This document shows positions 45,717-55,729 of a DNA stretch of 64,000 nucleotides, in pieces; the first letter of the stretch is position 1; each line of letters starts with the position of its first letter. The position numbers and the translations under genes were made by a program. Below the pieces are notes generated by a model. The model was not told the DNA's origin. It worked only from the letters and a program-made list of their open reading frames with translations, and made no database searches. The stretch lies in NCBI GenBank assembly GCA_963753815.1, contig CAVWDU010000004.1:124001-188000 (forward strand), read 5' to 3'. This DNA is from CAVWDU01 sp963753815. GTDB taxonomy: Bacteria; Pseudomonadota; Gammaproteobacteria; Pseudomonadales; Halieaceae.

Positions 45717-46959
45717 ATGAGAATGTCGCTTCTCCGTCGGATAGACCGCTGGCTCGGAATTCCCATGACGGTTGCGCTCACCCTGGTGAGGAAGATATCC
45801 GACTGGTTCGTCCCTGTACCGACAGACGCGGCTCGAAGTATCCTGTTCGTAAAGTTGGCCGAACAGGGCTCGACCGTGCTCGCCTACAGTGCGATTGGTC
45901 GGGCGTTCGAGATGGTGGGTCGGGAAAATGTCTACTTCCTGGCATTCGACAACAATCGATTTATCGTTGATGCGCTGGACCTCATTCCAGGTGAAAACGT
46001 GATTACCATCAACGAGTCCTCGCTGGGCATCGCCATGGTCTCTTCCCTCAAGGCCGTGGCCTGCATGCGTAAGATAGCCGTGGACGCGGCCATTGACATG
46101 GAGTTTTTCGCCCTCGCCTCGGCGGTATTCACGTTTCTCAGCGGCGCCCGTCGACGTGTGGGCCTGCATCGTTACGCGGGTGGCGGGGCCTATCGTGGCG
46201 ATCTGATGACCCACCGGCTGGTCTACAACCCCCACCTGCATACCAGCCAGGTTTTCTACACCATGGTGGAGGCGCTGAACCGTGCGCCCGACACATTTCC
46301 CCGTCTTGACCTGGTGGTGCCGCCACTTGACACATTTCCCGTACCGAAACACGATTCCCGGCCAGCGGAGATAGCGGCCACCAAGAGCAATCATCCGCGA
46401 GGCAGTGGGCCGTGAAGACGTCCCGCCGCTCGTCCTTCTCAACATCAATTGCAGCGATCTTCTGCCCTTGCGAAAGTGGGAAACCGAAAACTATGTCGAA
46501 CTGGCCCGGCGCCTCCTTGAGCAATACGATGATGTGTACATCGGCTTTACCGGCGCTCCCGACGAAGCTGAAGAGGCGGAACGTGTCGCGCGCCGGGTGG
46601 CTTCGCCGCGGTGTGTGAGTTTTGCAGGGAAAACGTCCATGGACGAATTGCTGGTTCTTTATTCGCTGTCGCGAATACTTGTGACCAATGACAGCGGCCC
46701 CGCACATTTTGCCACTCTCACCCCTATCCAGACAATCACCCTGTTCGGGCCGGAGACCCCATTGCTCTTTGCCGCCCACTCTCCGCGGAGTCACCCGCTC
46801 TGGGCCGGGATTGCCTGCAGCCCCTGCGTCAGCGCCTACAACAACCGCGTTTCCTGTTGTCGCGACAACGTCTGTATGCAGCGTATTACCGTGGACGAGG
46901 TGTTCGCCAAGACCTGTGAGCTCTATGATCAGAACCGGGTGGAATTGGTGAATGCCTGA
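45717..46959 (+). pseudogene. Glycosyltransferase family 9 (heptosyltransferase-like), one frameshift
   Basis: About 413 residues when joined. GT9 enzymes add heptose or related sugars to the lipopolysaccharide core from ADP-sugars. The N-terminal domain has ILFVKLAEQGSTVLAYSAI and the C-terminal domain has the donor-binding ILVTNDSGPAHFATL followed by LFGPETPLLF. An extra base near 46389 (AGCAATC) moves the frame before IIREAVGREDVPP. The C-terminal SACSPCVSAYNN-like and CCRDNVCMQRI segment, with several Cys, is unusual. ATG 45717 follows GGAGGAGAG by seven bases. It heads the glycan cluster and overlaps the next gene. Confidence 0.82.
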
Positions 46960-48010
46960 CCCCGGAACGAATCTATCAGACCCGGCGAGGGGCGCCGGGG
47001 AGCGGCGATCGTCCGTCGATCCGGCGCGCCATTCCCTTCGTTCCTGCGATGGGAGACGCTTTTAAGCCTGGTGGTCACCGTGGCCTTGCTAGGTGCCCTG
47101 GCCACGCAGATCGATTTTGACCAGGTTTGGTCCGATCTGGCAAAGTGCAGTCCGGGGGCTCGTGCTGCTGGGCGCACTGGCCCACTATGCCACCTACCCG
47201 GTGCGTGGATTGCGGTGGCGCCGGTCGCTGGGCGAACGGGGCAGGGTGCATCGATCGCCAGATTCGGCCTGATCGTCTTTTTCTACAACGCCGTCGACAA
47301 TGTCGTGCCTGCCAAACTGGGAGATCTCTACGCGGCCCACCTGGCCCGTCTCAACTTCCGTGTTCGCCGCTCTGCCGCCCTGGGTTCCATCGTTTTTCTA
47401 CGCCTGGTCGACGCCTGGTGCGTGTTTGTACTGGCGGGGATCAGCTCCTGGTTCGTCTTTCACGCACAACTGCCAGACAGCGTGGCCTGGGTACTTGGCG
47501 GTGGGCTGGTGCTGGCCCTGTTGGTTACCGGGGTCCTCATTTCCATGGTATCTGTTGAAGAACGCCACGCCCGCCTGGGTTCCAGCCGCAGTCGTAGAGA
47601 TGATCGAAGCCTTTCACGACACCATGTGGCCCGCAAGCAAAGACCGCTTCGCTATCGCGGTTTTGACCATCGTCATCTGGACCCTGGAAACCCTGTGGAT
47701 GCTCTGCCTGGCCCTGGCGCTGGGTGTGGATTTGTCATTGGCGGGGCTGATTTTCCTGACCCAAGTCCCGCTGCTGGCCTCAGCCTTTCCGCTGACACCC
47801 GCAGGCGCCGGCGCGGTCGAGATTACGCTGTACGGTTGTCTGAGATTACTTTCCGTCTCACATCCGCTGGCCGTATCATTCACGGTGTTGAACCGGCTGA
47901 TTGACTACTGGCTGCACATCGTATTAGGTGTCCTGGTGTGGTTTTTCCGACACCCGCTGGGGCTGCACACCGTTCGCGAAGAAACCCCGTTGTTTCCAGG
48001 GAACGCCTGA
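46952..48010 (+). pseudogene. LPG-synthase transmembrane-domain (flippase-like) protein, multiple frameshifts
   Basis: Assembled across frames this is about 350 residues with eight or so membrane segments of the lysylphosphatidylglycerol synthase TM/UPF0104 family, often flippases or partners of glycan genes. Recognisable blocks are SLVVTVALLGALATQIDFD, LVLLGALAHYATYPVRGLRW, FFYNAVDNVVPAKLGDLYAA, VFVLAGISSWFVF and FPLTPAGAGAVEITLYG. Frame changes are needed at 46960-47040 (one base missing), 47154-47158 (extra G in a G run), about 47250 (one missing) and about 47550 (one extra). ATG 46952 overlaps the GT9 stop. It is the most damaged gene in the window. Confidence 0.75.
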
Positions 48011-48033
48011 TTGGATTCGTTAACCCACATGGA

Positions 48034-49302
48034 ATGCAAAGCATGGTCCCCTTCAGCACTGTACCCCGTCGCTGCGTAAACCTGCCTCCGGGGTCGTTGT
48101 GGATTCTGCTGAAGTCGCTCACCTCTGGCAGGCTGCAGCGCGGACCCGCCGTCGATGAGTTCACCAAACGCTTCGGGGAATACCTTGGCAGCGATAGCGT
48201 TCTGGGCGTGGCGCAGGGGCGATCTGCTTTCGACCTGGCGCTGCGAGCGCTGGATCTGCCTAAGGGCAGCGAGATAATATTCCCGGTCTTCACCTTTCCC
48301 GTGATGCCGCTGGTGGCCAAGCTTCTCGGATACAAGCCCGTGTTTTGTGATGTAGACCTGCAGTCGTTCAACGCCCGGGCCAGTGACATCGAGGCTTGCA
48401 TTACGGAGCGGACATCGGCGGTCCTGGCAACCCACCTGTTCGGCCAGCCCTGCGATATCGTTGAGATCGAGGCCCTGACCGGCAAGCACGGCTTGCGACT
48501 GCTGGAGGATTGCGCCCACTCCTGTGGGGTGCGCGTGGACGGTCAACAGACAGGCACTTTCGGTGATATCGGGGTGTTCAGCTTTGCCGAGGGCAAGAAT
48601 ATGCCCTGCTTCGGCGGCGGCGCGATAGCGGTGAAAGACGCCGATGTGGCCAGACGTGCCCACGATATTCTGGCAGGCGCAACCGAGCAGGGTGCAGGGG
48701 AAGTCCGCAGCAAGGCAATCTCCACCTGGATCAAGTGGCTGGTTACCCGTCCCCTGGTGTTCGGCTTTACCGCGTACCCGGTTTTGCGCCTCAAACTGGC
48801 GCTGGGTAAACCCTTGATGGACTCGGCGATCGGCAATGAATTGCTCGCGGGTTACGCTGCGTCCAACCCCGGCGTGGTAAAAATGGCCAATCTGCAGGGT
48901 GAGATCGGCCTGCGGCAACTCGATCACATCGACGCGTTCAATGAGGGGGCCCGACAAAACGCCACCTTGCTCTCGCGCGAGCTGGGCGTGGTGCCGGGTA
49001 TTTGGTTTCCCCCCGCTGAGGCCAACCACATCTATGTTTACTACCCGATTGCGGTGGACCCGGACAAGCGTGATGGGCTGCGCCGCTACCTGCTGCGACA
49101 GGGCATCGATGGCAAGATCACAGACATGTCGGACTGTTCCCAGCTCGATGCATTTCGCGATCGCGACGCTGAAAGTATTGATAGGAAGGTGCCGACACGG
49201 GAGGCCGCCTTGCTGGAAATCTGTGTCTATCCCGTCATTTCCACTGCCAAGATAAGACGAATTGCCCGGGCAGTCCGGGCCTGGGCAGGCCAGTCAGTCT
49301 AA
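48034..49302 (+). CDS. DegT/DnrJ/EryC1/StrS-family aminotransferase
   Basis: 422 residues from ATG 48034. These PLP enzymes form amino sugars on nucleotide-linked keto-sugars. The fold-type I landmarks are GVAQGRSAFDLALRAL, EIIFPVFTFPVMPL, LLEDCAHSCGVR and FSFAEGKNMPCFGGG, with the probable PLP Lys in EGKN. Two cysteines flank that lysine region. Start alternatives are ATG 48043 or codons reaching back into the upstream gene. It is followed 11 bases later by a second, distinct DegT homologue. Confidence 0.82.
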   Translation: MQSMVPFSTVPRRCVNLPPGSLWILLKSLTSGRLQRGPAVDEFTKRFGEYLGSDSVLGVAQGRSAFDLALRALDLPKGSEIIFPVFTFPVMPLVAKLLGYKPVFCDVDLQSFNARASDIEACITERTSAVLATHLFGQPCDIVEIEALTGKHGLRLLEDCAHSCGVRVDGQQTGTFGDIGVFSFAEGKNMPCFGGGAIAVKDADVARRAHDILAGATEQGAGEVRSKAISTWIKWLVTRPLVFGFTAYPVLRLKLALGKPLMDSAIGNELLAGYAASNPGVVKMANLQGEIGLRQLDHIDAFNEGARQNATLLSRELGVVPGIWFPPAEANHIYVYYPIAVDPDKRDGLRRYLLRQGIDGKITDMSDCSQLDAFRDRDAESIDRKVPTREAALLEICVYPVISTAKIRRIARAVRAWAGQSV

Positions 49303-49313
49303 CGAGGAACGGA

Positions 49314-50469
49314 ATGTCTCAATCCCTTGATGCCGAAGCGATGCAACGGCGTTTCTATGGTATGGACGAAGGCGCCATATCGAGGATGGTGCGCGATACG
49401 CTTGCCCAGGAGCTTTCCGTGGTCGATGGCGGGTTGCTGGAACAGTTTGAAGAGAGCGCCGCCGCATTTTTGGGAGCGCGCCACGCGGTCGCCGTCTGTA
49501 ACGGTACCGCTGCGATCCATCTCGCCCTGTTCGCGATGGACCTGCAACCCGGGGAACAGGTGCTGATTCCATGTAATGCCTACTACGCTGCCGCTCTGCC
49601 CGTATTGATGTCAGGTGGCATTCCCGTGTTCTGCGATGTGCGTGCGGATGATCTCTGTATCGACCTGGATGACGCCGACGCCATGCGAACCTCCCGCACC
49701 CGGGCGATCATTGTTCACCAGCCCTTCGGTATCCCGGCGGACGCAGAGCGCCTGCGCGCATACGCCGACAAGCACGGTCTGCAGTTGATCTGCGATGCTG
49801 CCCACGCCCACGGTGCACTATGGGACGGCCGCCCACTGGGCCACTATTACGACTACGTATGTTCTTCTCTCGGCAAGGGCAAGTTGATCTCCGCCGGGGA
49901 GCTGGGCGTGGTGACGGCGCCGACGGATCGCTGCCGGGACCGGATGATGCTGTACGGTCACGTAAACCGGGTGCCCAACGCGTTGCTGACCGACGAGTAC
50001 CGCCATATCGACAATGCGGTGGGGGTAAAGTACCGCCCCCATACCTTCGCCCTGGCGCTCGCTCTCGAACAGATGAAAACCTATGACGCAAGGTTGCGGC
50101 AGCTGGTCCGCAATGTGCAGGTCTTCGAGCAGGGGTTGCGCTCGATCGCCGGGTTTGCGCCCTACGAAACACACCCGAAAGCCAGTCGGGTGTACTGGCG
50201 CTTCCCTGTCCGGGTTGACGACGCTTCGATTGACCTGGACGCCGTTGCCGGGAAACTGCGGGAGCGGGATTGTCCGGTGGAGAGAAACCGCAGGGCTCTG
50301 CTGCACCGGCATACCGTCATCACTGAATATTATGGTATCGAGACGGACCGGGCATTTCCGGTACGCGGAACACGCGCGGGATATCAGCCTGCACGTGGAT
50401 GCCTTTCCCTTATACCAGGACGGGGTTGCCGAGCAGATGATCGCTGCATTTGCCGAGGTTGCCTGCTAG
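49314..50469 (+). pseudogene. Second DegT-family aminotransferase, C-terminal frameshift
   Basis: About 384 residues when joined. PLP landmarks are AVCNGTAAIHLALFAM, QVLIPCNAYYAAALPVL, LICDAAHAHGA and SSLGKGKLISAGELG with the likely PLP Lys. The frame is sound to residue 345. An extra G near 50351 (CCGGGCATTT) then shifts it, and HFRYAEHARDISLHVDAF continues in the next frame to the stop at 50469. Unshifted, the frame runs on to 50618 with unrelated sequence. Two tandem DegT genes suggest a doubly aminated sugar or two branches of one pathway. Confidence 0.82.
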
Positions 50470-50519
50470 TCGCCAACTGTCGGGGATCTCGGGGAAACGT
50501 CACACCGCGCTTTTTGCGC

Positions 50520-50561
50520 CAACCGCGTTGCGGCAACCGCGTTGCGCCAACCGCGTTGCGG
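50520..50561. repeat. 14-base tandem repeat
   Basis: Three copies of CAACCGCGTTGCGG (the middle one ends in C) lie between the second aminotransferase and the GT39 gene. CAAC and GTTG within each unit are self-complementary, so each copy can form a small hairpin. Confidence 0.8.
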
Positions 50562-50601
50562 TCATCGCAGGTTTACACAGCTAATTCACGCAGGGAACAT
50601 C

Positions 50602-52269
50602 ATGAACACATTCCTTGACAGGACCGGGAAAGCCGTACCGATTGTGCTGACGGCCATTGGCGGCATTCTGTTTCTCTATTATCTTGGAGACCGCGACCTT
50701 TGGCCCACCGACGAAGACGAGTACGCCCAGATCAGCCGCGAGATGCTGCGCAGCGGCAACTGGCTGATTCCCACCTGCAACGGCCTGCCCTGGACCATCA
50801 AGCCGGTGCTCTTGAACTGGATGATCTCAGCGATTTCTCTGCCCTGGGGTGATGTCACTGAGTTCCGGGCGAGACTGCCTTCCGCCCTGGGTGCCATCGG
50901 CAGCGTTCTGCTGACCTATGCCCTGGGCAGGCAGATGTTCTCGACCCGGGCCGGGATTCTGGCCGCGCTGGTGTTGGGCACCAACGTTTTGTACATCCAG
51001 CAGGGCCGGTGGGCCCAGACCTACATGCTCTCGGCCTTCTTCTCGACCCTGGCAATAGCCTGTTTTTACTGGGGTTATACCACCCCGGCACGACGCACCG
51101 TGGCCTATCTGCTGATGGCCGCCGCTGCTGGCCTCGGCGTCTTGACGATGGGCCCCGTGAACCTGGCGATGCCGGGCCTGGTGTGTCTTGCGTTTCTCGT
51201 TTTCAACCGCGACCTCTGGCATATCAAGGAGATGCGCCTGGTGAGGGGCCTACTGCTTTTCCTGGCCATTGCCGCGCCCTGGTACGTGATGATGGCACAG
51301 CAGGAAGACTATGGCTTCGATCTGCTGATCAAGACCAATTTCGTCCGCTACGTGGACGCCTGGACCCATGCGCAACCCTTTTACTATTATTTGCGCGACC
51401 TGGTCTGGACGTTCGCGCCCTGGTCCTTCTTTCTGCCTGGGGCCCTGATACTGGCGATTTCCCAGCGGTCGGGTGAGCAAAGACAGGGTATCCTGCTGGC
51501 CCTCGTGTGGCTGTTCAGCCTGCTTCTTTTCTTCTCGATCGCTTCCGGAAAACGGCCTCAGTACCTGCTTGGCGCCTATCCAGCCATGGCCTTGCTGGTC
51601 GGGTACCTTTTCGATCGTGCGCTGCACTTCTGGCCGGAATCCTTCTATCGCAAGGCGATAGTCATTCCCAGCGTTATACTCATCGTCCTGTTTGCATTAC
51701 TGGCAGTGGGAGCCCCGATCGCGGCCCTGGTCTCGGCGCCAGAGCACCTCGTTCCCGCGCTGGGTTTTTCGTTAATCGCTGCAGTATTTTCGGTCCTGGC
51801 TTACAGGGCATGGCAAGGGGATCGCCCGGACAGGTTGATGGTGCTTCCGGTCGGCCTGGTGCTGGTGCTGGTGGTCTACGGCGTACACGCGATTATTCCC
51901 GCGGTAGAACCCTACAAGTCGATCAGGCCTTATGCTGAGTACGTTCGCGACCAGCTCGACCTCGAACCGAACACGGCCTGGGGAATGTATAGGACCTACC
52001 GCGCCAGGTATATTTACTATGCCGACCGCTTCACCAGTGATCTCAGGGAGGAGGACGAACTGCAGGCGTTCCTGGCTCAGCCAAACCGGGCCCTCGTTAT
52101 TCTCCGGAACAGGGACTACGAGGCATTGAAGACTACCGTGCTGGCAGACACCGAGGTGATCGACAAGCGCCAGATTGGCAGCAGAACCCGGAATTTCGTG
52201 CTCGTCTCCAATCGCCCCTCCCGTGCCATCACGACACCAGACCAACCCGCCGTGCAAGGTCGGAGGTAA
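50602..52269 (+). CDS. ArnT-like glycosyltransferase family 39 membrane protein
   Basis: 555 residues with about 12 membrane segments. The first periplasmic loop DLWPTDEDEYAQISREM carries the Asp/Glu (D37, E38) expected for GT-C enzymes of the PMT/ArnT family. These take sugars from polyprenyl phosphate and attach them to lipid A or proteins in the periplasm. A soluble C-terminal domain of about 110 residues follows the membrane part. ATG 50602 follows CAGGGAAC; earlier in-frame codons lie within the 14-base repeat. The 3' end overlaps the convergent FAD-oxidase gene by 41 bases. Confidence 0.85.
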   Translation: MNTFLDRTGKAVPIVLTAIGGILFLYYLGDRDLWPTDEDEYAQISREMLRSGNWLIPTCNGLPWTIKPVLLNWMISAISLPWGDVTEFRARLPSALGAIGSVLLTYALGRQMFSTRAGILAALVLGTNVLYIQQGRWAQTYMLSAFFSTLAIACFYWGYTTPARRTVAYLLMAAAAGLGVLTMGPVNLAMPGLVCLAFLVFNRDLWHIKEMRLVRGLLLFLAIAAPWYVMMAQQEDYGFDLLIKTNFVRYVDAWTHAQPFYYYLRDLVWTFAPWSFFLPGALILAISQRSGEQRQGILLALVWLFSLLLFFSIASGKRPQYLLGAYPAMALLVGYLFDRALHFWPESFYRKAIVIPSVILIVLFALLAVGAPIAALVSAPEHLVPALGFSLIAAVFSVLAYRAWQGDRPDRLMVLPVGLVLVLVVYGVHAIIPAVEPYKSIRPYAEYVRDQLDLEPNTAWGMYRTYRARYIYYADRFTSDLREEDELQAFLAQPNRALVILRNRDYEALKTTVLADTEVIDKRQIGSRTRNFVLVSNRPSRAITTPDQPAVQGRR

Positions 52270-53671
52270 ACAGCCCTTCCGGATCAACGCTGCGCTTCAT
52301 CTCCAGCAATTCCCGGCCGCGCGGGTAGATTTTCGAAAACTGGTTCGGTGTGAGAACCTGGTCTTTGGCCAGGTGAATCTTGCCGCCGTACTTCGCGGTG
52401 GCTTCCATCAGGCGATCGGTGGCCGCGCGACAGCCCGCCTCCGTGTGTTTCTTCGGGTGAAACTCGAAGTTCAGGCTGTAGCCATTCTCCGAGAAGGAAA
52501 GCAGGCCATCGTCCAGTGGATGTGCACGCAGCACGCTGGTGACAGGCGGGCAGGGCGATGACCGGCAAATCTCCAGTAGCTCGATGATCGCCGCTCGCGC
52601 GTGAGGGCGGGGGAAGCTGAGTTGTACCGTATAGCCAAGGGGGCCACAAACCAGGTGCGCGGGCGGCACGGTGAAACTGGCCGCAAAGCTGAAATTGAGA
52701 AAGAGCTCGCTTTTGGGGGCCGGGAACCACCGGGACTTCAACACATGCATGCCGTAGTACAGGGCGTTAAACAGCCGCAATAGCGGCCGTTGGCCGTACA
52801 GCATGAGTGAGAGCAACGGCCCGAAGACCTCGTGTATCTTAAGTCCGAGGCGGCGATGATTATCGAGTTGGCCGACAAACATGCGCAGAATGGCATCGCG
52901 CTCTCCCTGGCTGGCGGGGTGTTCGGTCCAGTGACCGGCATGGACCACGGACCGCCCCGTTCGTTCGCCGCCGGCGTAGGCGTCGACCCAGGCGACCATG
53001 ACGTCGCTGGATGGCTCTACCTTATCGAGGGTTGCCAGCAGAGCATCGACATTGGCGGCCGGGTAGGCGCGAACTGCGAGGTAAGGCGACGGGATCGGCT
53101 TCAGCTGGAGGGTTGCATCCAGCACCACGCCCAGCATGCCGATACCGCTGACAACGCCTTTGAACAGCGGGTGTGAGCGGTCTATTTCCAGAACTTCTCC
53201 ACCGGCGGTCAGCAAGCTCAGACGAACGACCTGGTGATAAAAGCTGCCGAGTTTCGCACCATCCTTGCCGTTTACATTGGCCGATAAGGCACCGGCCACG
53301 CAGGAGTGTGACTCTGTGGGGCTGGAGGGAAGCGTCAGCAACCGACCGTGCACGTGCGCAAAAATGTCGATCAGACGTACGCCGGCCTCGACGGTAATCT
53401 GTGCCTTGTCTTCGTCGAAGGCCAGTATGCGGTTCATGCCGCTGACATCGAGCAGTACCTGCTCATCGCAAAGGGCTTCGTCGCCATAACTGCGACCGGC
53501 ACCACGTGGGCAGATTTTGAGCCCGTGCTCGCGACAATAGGCCAGCGTCTCGCGGCAGTCGTCAATCGTCCGGGGTCGTGATACCAGGGAGCGGGTCTGG
53601 ATCGAACCGACCAGGGAGTGCAGTTTCTCCCATGCCATGAAGCTGGGTGTTGCAGACATTGGCGTGTCCAT
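52229..53671 (-). CDS. FAD-linked oxidase, DprE1-like
   Basis: 480 residues of the vanillyl-alcohol-oxidase flavoprotein fold. The FAD-binding segment ICPRGAGRSYGDEALCDEQ and VLLDVSGMNRIL, followed by VNGKDGAKLGSFYHQV, resembles DprE1, which oxidises decaprenylphosphoryl-ribose during arabinan precursor synthesis. Next to an ArnT-like enzyme and a flippase-like protein, a role in epimerising a lipid-linked sugar is reasonable but inferred; a sugar-alcohol oxidase is the alternative. Its last 41 bases overlap the 3' end of the GT39 gene on the other strand. Start choices are ATG 53671 or ATG 53659; neither has ideal ribosome-site spacing. Confidence 0.75.
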   Translation of the reverse strand: MDTPMSATPSFMAWEKLHSLVGSIQTRSLVSRPRTIDDCRETLAYCREHGLKICPRGAGRSYGDEALCDEQVLLDVSGMNRILAFDEDKAQITVEAGVRLIDIFAHVHGRLLTLPSSPTESHSCVAGALSANVNGKDGAKLGSFYHQVVRLSLLTAGGEVLEIDRSHPLFKGVVSGIGMLGVVLDATLQLKPIPSPYLAVRAYPAANVDALLATLDKVEPSSDVMVAWVDAYAGGERTGRSVVHAGHWTEHPASQGERDAILRMFVGQLDNHRRLGLKIHEVFGPLLSLMLYGQRPLLRLFNALYYGMHVLKSRWFPAPKSELFLNFSFAASFTVPPAHLVCGPLGYTVQLSFPRPHARAAIIELLEICRSSPCPPVTSVLRAHPLDDGLLSFSENGYSLNFEFHPKKHTEAGCRAATDRLMEATAKYGGKIHLAKDQVLTPNQFSKIYPRGRELLEMKRSVDPEGLFTSDLARRVGLVS

Positions 53672-53875
53672 TCCTCGTGTCAGCTTGCTTGGGCCGCTCG
53701 GTTATTCCGAATCGGGGGAAACCAGAAGCCTGTTTTGCAAGCGCAGGAATATACCAGCCCGATCCGGTTCGCTGTAAGTGTTATCGCTGCCGGTGAACCC
53801 GCTATCCATGTCGAAGTTACCGTCCGGTTTGGCCTGTCCGGCCACCGGTAGTGGCAGAGGCAGTGTGTAGCTGCT

Positions 53876-55477
53876 CTAATCAGGATTAGCCGCCAGGTCG
53901 ATAAAATCTTCTTCCATAACTTCGATAAGGGTCGGCACGTTCCGGGCGGTCGCATCTCGGAGTGCTCTTTGCAGCTGGCCTGTATCCTTAACCCTCTCGC
54001 CGGGGCACCCGTAGCCGGCGGCGATGGCGAGAAAGTCCGGCGTGTGAATGTCGCAGGCGATGGGTTCCATGCCGGCGCTGCGGAAGTTCTGGGCGATCAT
54101 TTCGTAGCCGCGATTATTCCAGATGACCACGGCCACCCCGATGCCCGCTTCGACCGCCGTCGACAGCTCGTTGATCGAAAACTGCAGCCCGCCATCACCG
54201 ATCAGGCAGATCACCGGCCGCTCCGGGCAGGCGAGTTTGGCGCCGAAAGCGGCCGGCAAACCGTAGCCCAGGGTGCCGAAACCGGTGGCCGAGTTGGCAA
54301 AGGAGCGCGGTGAGGCGGGGTGGTACTGACCGGCCGCGAAATACACCGGTTGGGTGGAGTCCCCGATGACGATGGCGTCGGGCAGGGCGGTTTGCAGCGC
54401 ATCGAGAAAAGCCTGGTAACCGGGATGATCCAGTGATCGCAGGGCACGGTTGACGGCAAGGGTGCGCTGAGCACCCTCCAGTTTGCGCTGCTCGCAGAGT
54501 GGCAGCAGGGCCGTGAGCGCGAGCCGGGCATCGGCGGCGATAGCAACGGTGGCGGGCGTATTGCGCACCAGCTGAGCCGGGTCGATATCGATCCGCACCA
54601 GCGGCGCCGTACCGAGGTCGAAGCCCCCGTCGAACAGGAAGTCGTAGTCGGTTTCAGAAAACTCGGTGCCGATGCCGATCAGCAGGTCGGCATCCCGGTA
54701 CAACTGCCTGACCGGCCCGAACGACGGGCTGCCGGCCACGTAAAGCGGATGCGCCGGGGGCAGTATGCCCTTGGCGTTCTGGGTAAGGGTGGTGGGCGCG
54801 TCCAGCCGCTCGGCGAGGGAGCGGGCGACATCGGCCGCGCCGACGGCACCGCCGCCCAGTGCGATCACCGGGCGCTGCGAACCGCTGATCAGTGCGGCCG
54901 CTGCCGCCAGAGCGTCGGGGCAGGGGGCCGGGGGAGACGGCAGGCCCCAGTCCGGCAACTCGACGCTGGCGGCGTCGGCGGTAATCACGTCCTGGGGAAT
55001 GATCAGGTGCACCGGGCCGGGTCGCTCACTGCGGAAAATGGCAAAGGCGCGCGCGAGCACCCGCGGCAACTCGGCGGGCCTCATGAGGGTATGAGACCAG
55101 CGACTCCATTGCCGGGTGGCCAGCTCCAGGTCTTGCACTTCGTGCAACCGCCCCTCGCCGAGGCCCAGTGAGTGAGTTGCGTTGTCGGCTGAGATTACCA
55201 GTACGGGTACGCTGTCGACCAGCGCCTGTCCCATCGCGGTACCGATGTTCAATGCACCCGGGCCCGAGACGGTGATGCATGCGGCGGGACGGCCACAGGC
55301 CCGTGCAAAGCCATCGGCCATGAAGCCGGCGCCCTGCTCGTGACGGGGGGTGACGTGACGAATACCGGTGCCCGGCAGGCCCCGGTACAATTCGATGGTG
55401 TGGGTGCCCGGGATACCGAACGCAGTGTCGATCCCGTGCTTTTCCAGCAATCTGGCGAGCAGCTCACCGCAGGTCAT
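53876..55477 (-). CDS. Thiamine-diphosphate enzyme, AruI-like 2-oxoacid decarboxylase
   Basis: 533 residues of the acetolactate synthase/POX superfamily. The N-terminal MTCGELLARLLEKHG and FGIPGTHTIELYRGL, the catalytic Glu47 in TPRHEQGAGFMADG, the central FAD/NAD-like domain and the TPP motif GDGGLQF with NN in VIWNNRGYE are all present. The sequence most resembles 5-guanidino-2-oxopentanoate decarboxylase (AruI) of the arginine transaminase pathway. No aruH-like transaminase is adjacent, so the substrate is uncertain. ATG 55477 lies about seven bases after AAGGAG; GTG 55486 overlaps that site. Confidence 0.82.
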   Translation of the reverse strand: MTCGELLARLLEKHGIDTAFGIPGTHTIELYRGLPGTGIRHVTPRHEQGAGFMADGFARACGRPAACITVSGPGALNIGTAMGQALVDSVPVLVISADNATHSLGLGEGRLHEVQDLELATRQWSRWSHTLMRPAELPRVLARAFAIFRSERPGPVHLIIPQDVITADAASVELPDWGLPSPPAPCPDALAAAAALISGSQRPVIALGGGAVGAADVARSLAERLDAPTTLTQNAKGILPPAHPLYVAGSPSFGPVRQLYRDADLLIGIGTEFSETDYDFLFDGGFDLGTAPLVRIDIDPAQLVRNTPATVAIAADARLALTALLPLCEQRKLEGAQRTLAVNRALRSLDHPGYQAFLDALQTALPDAIVIGDSTQPVYFAAGQYHPASPRSFANSATGFGTLGYGLPAAFGAKLACPERPVICLIGDGGLQFSINELSTAVEAGIGVAVVIWNNRGYEMIAQNFRSAGMEPIACDIHTPDFLAIAAGYGCPGERVKDTGQLQRALRDATARNVPTLIEVMEEDFIDLAANPD

Positions 55478-55729
55478 GACGTACACTCCTTCCTCGGCCG
55501 TTCCCGCCAGGCGCTATCGGGTATGCGCCACCCTTTATCGGTGGTATTGGCAGCGGCTACACGATCACAGTGGTGGCCGCCACGGGCGCCCGCAGAGGTT
55601 AAGCGCGGGACCCTTCGGGTGCAAGTGCTGATCTTCGCGTAGCGGCGCTCTTAAGGCTTGACCTGGATCACTCGGGCGGCCGCGGCGCCTGCTAGACTGC
55701 AGGCATTACTTGGCAACGGGGCGCGTCCC

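Noticed and set aside
45521..45970. 149-codon frame before and inside the GT9 gene
   Set aside because: It overlaps the well-supported glycosyltransferase start in a different frame and has no recognisable sequence.
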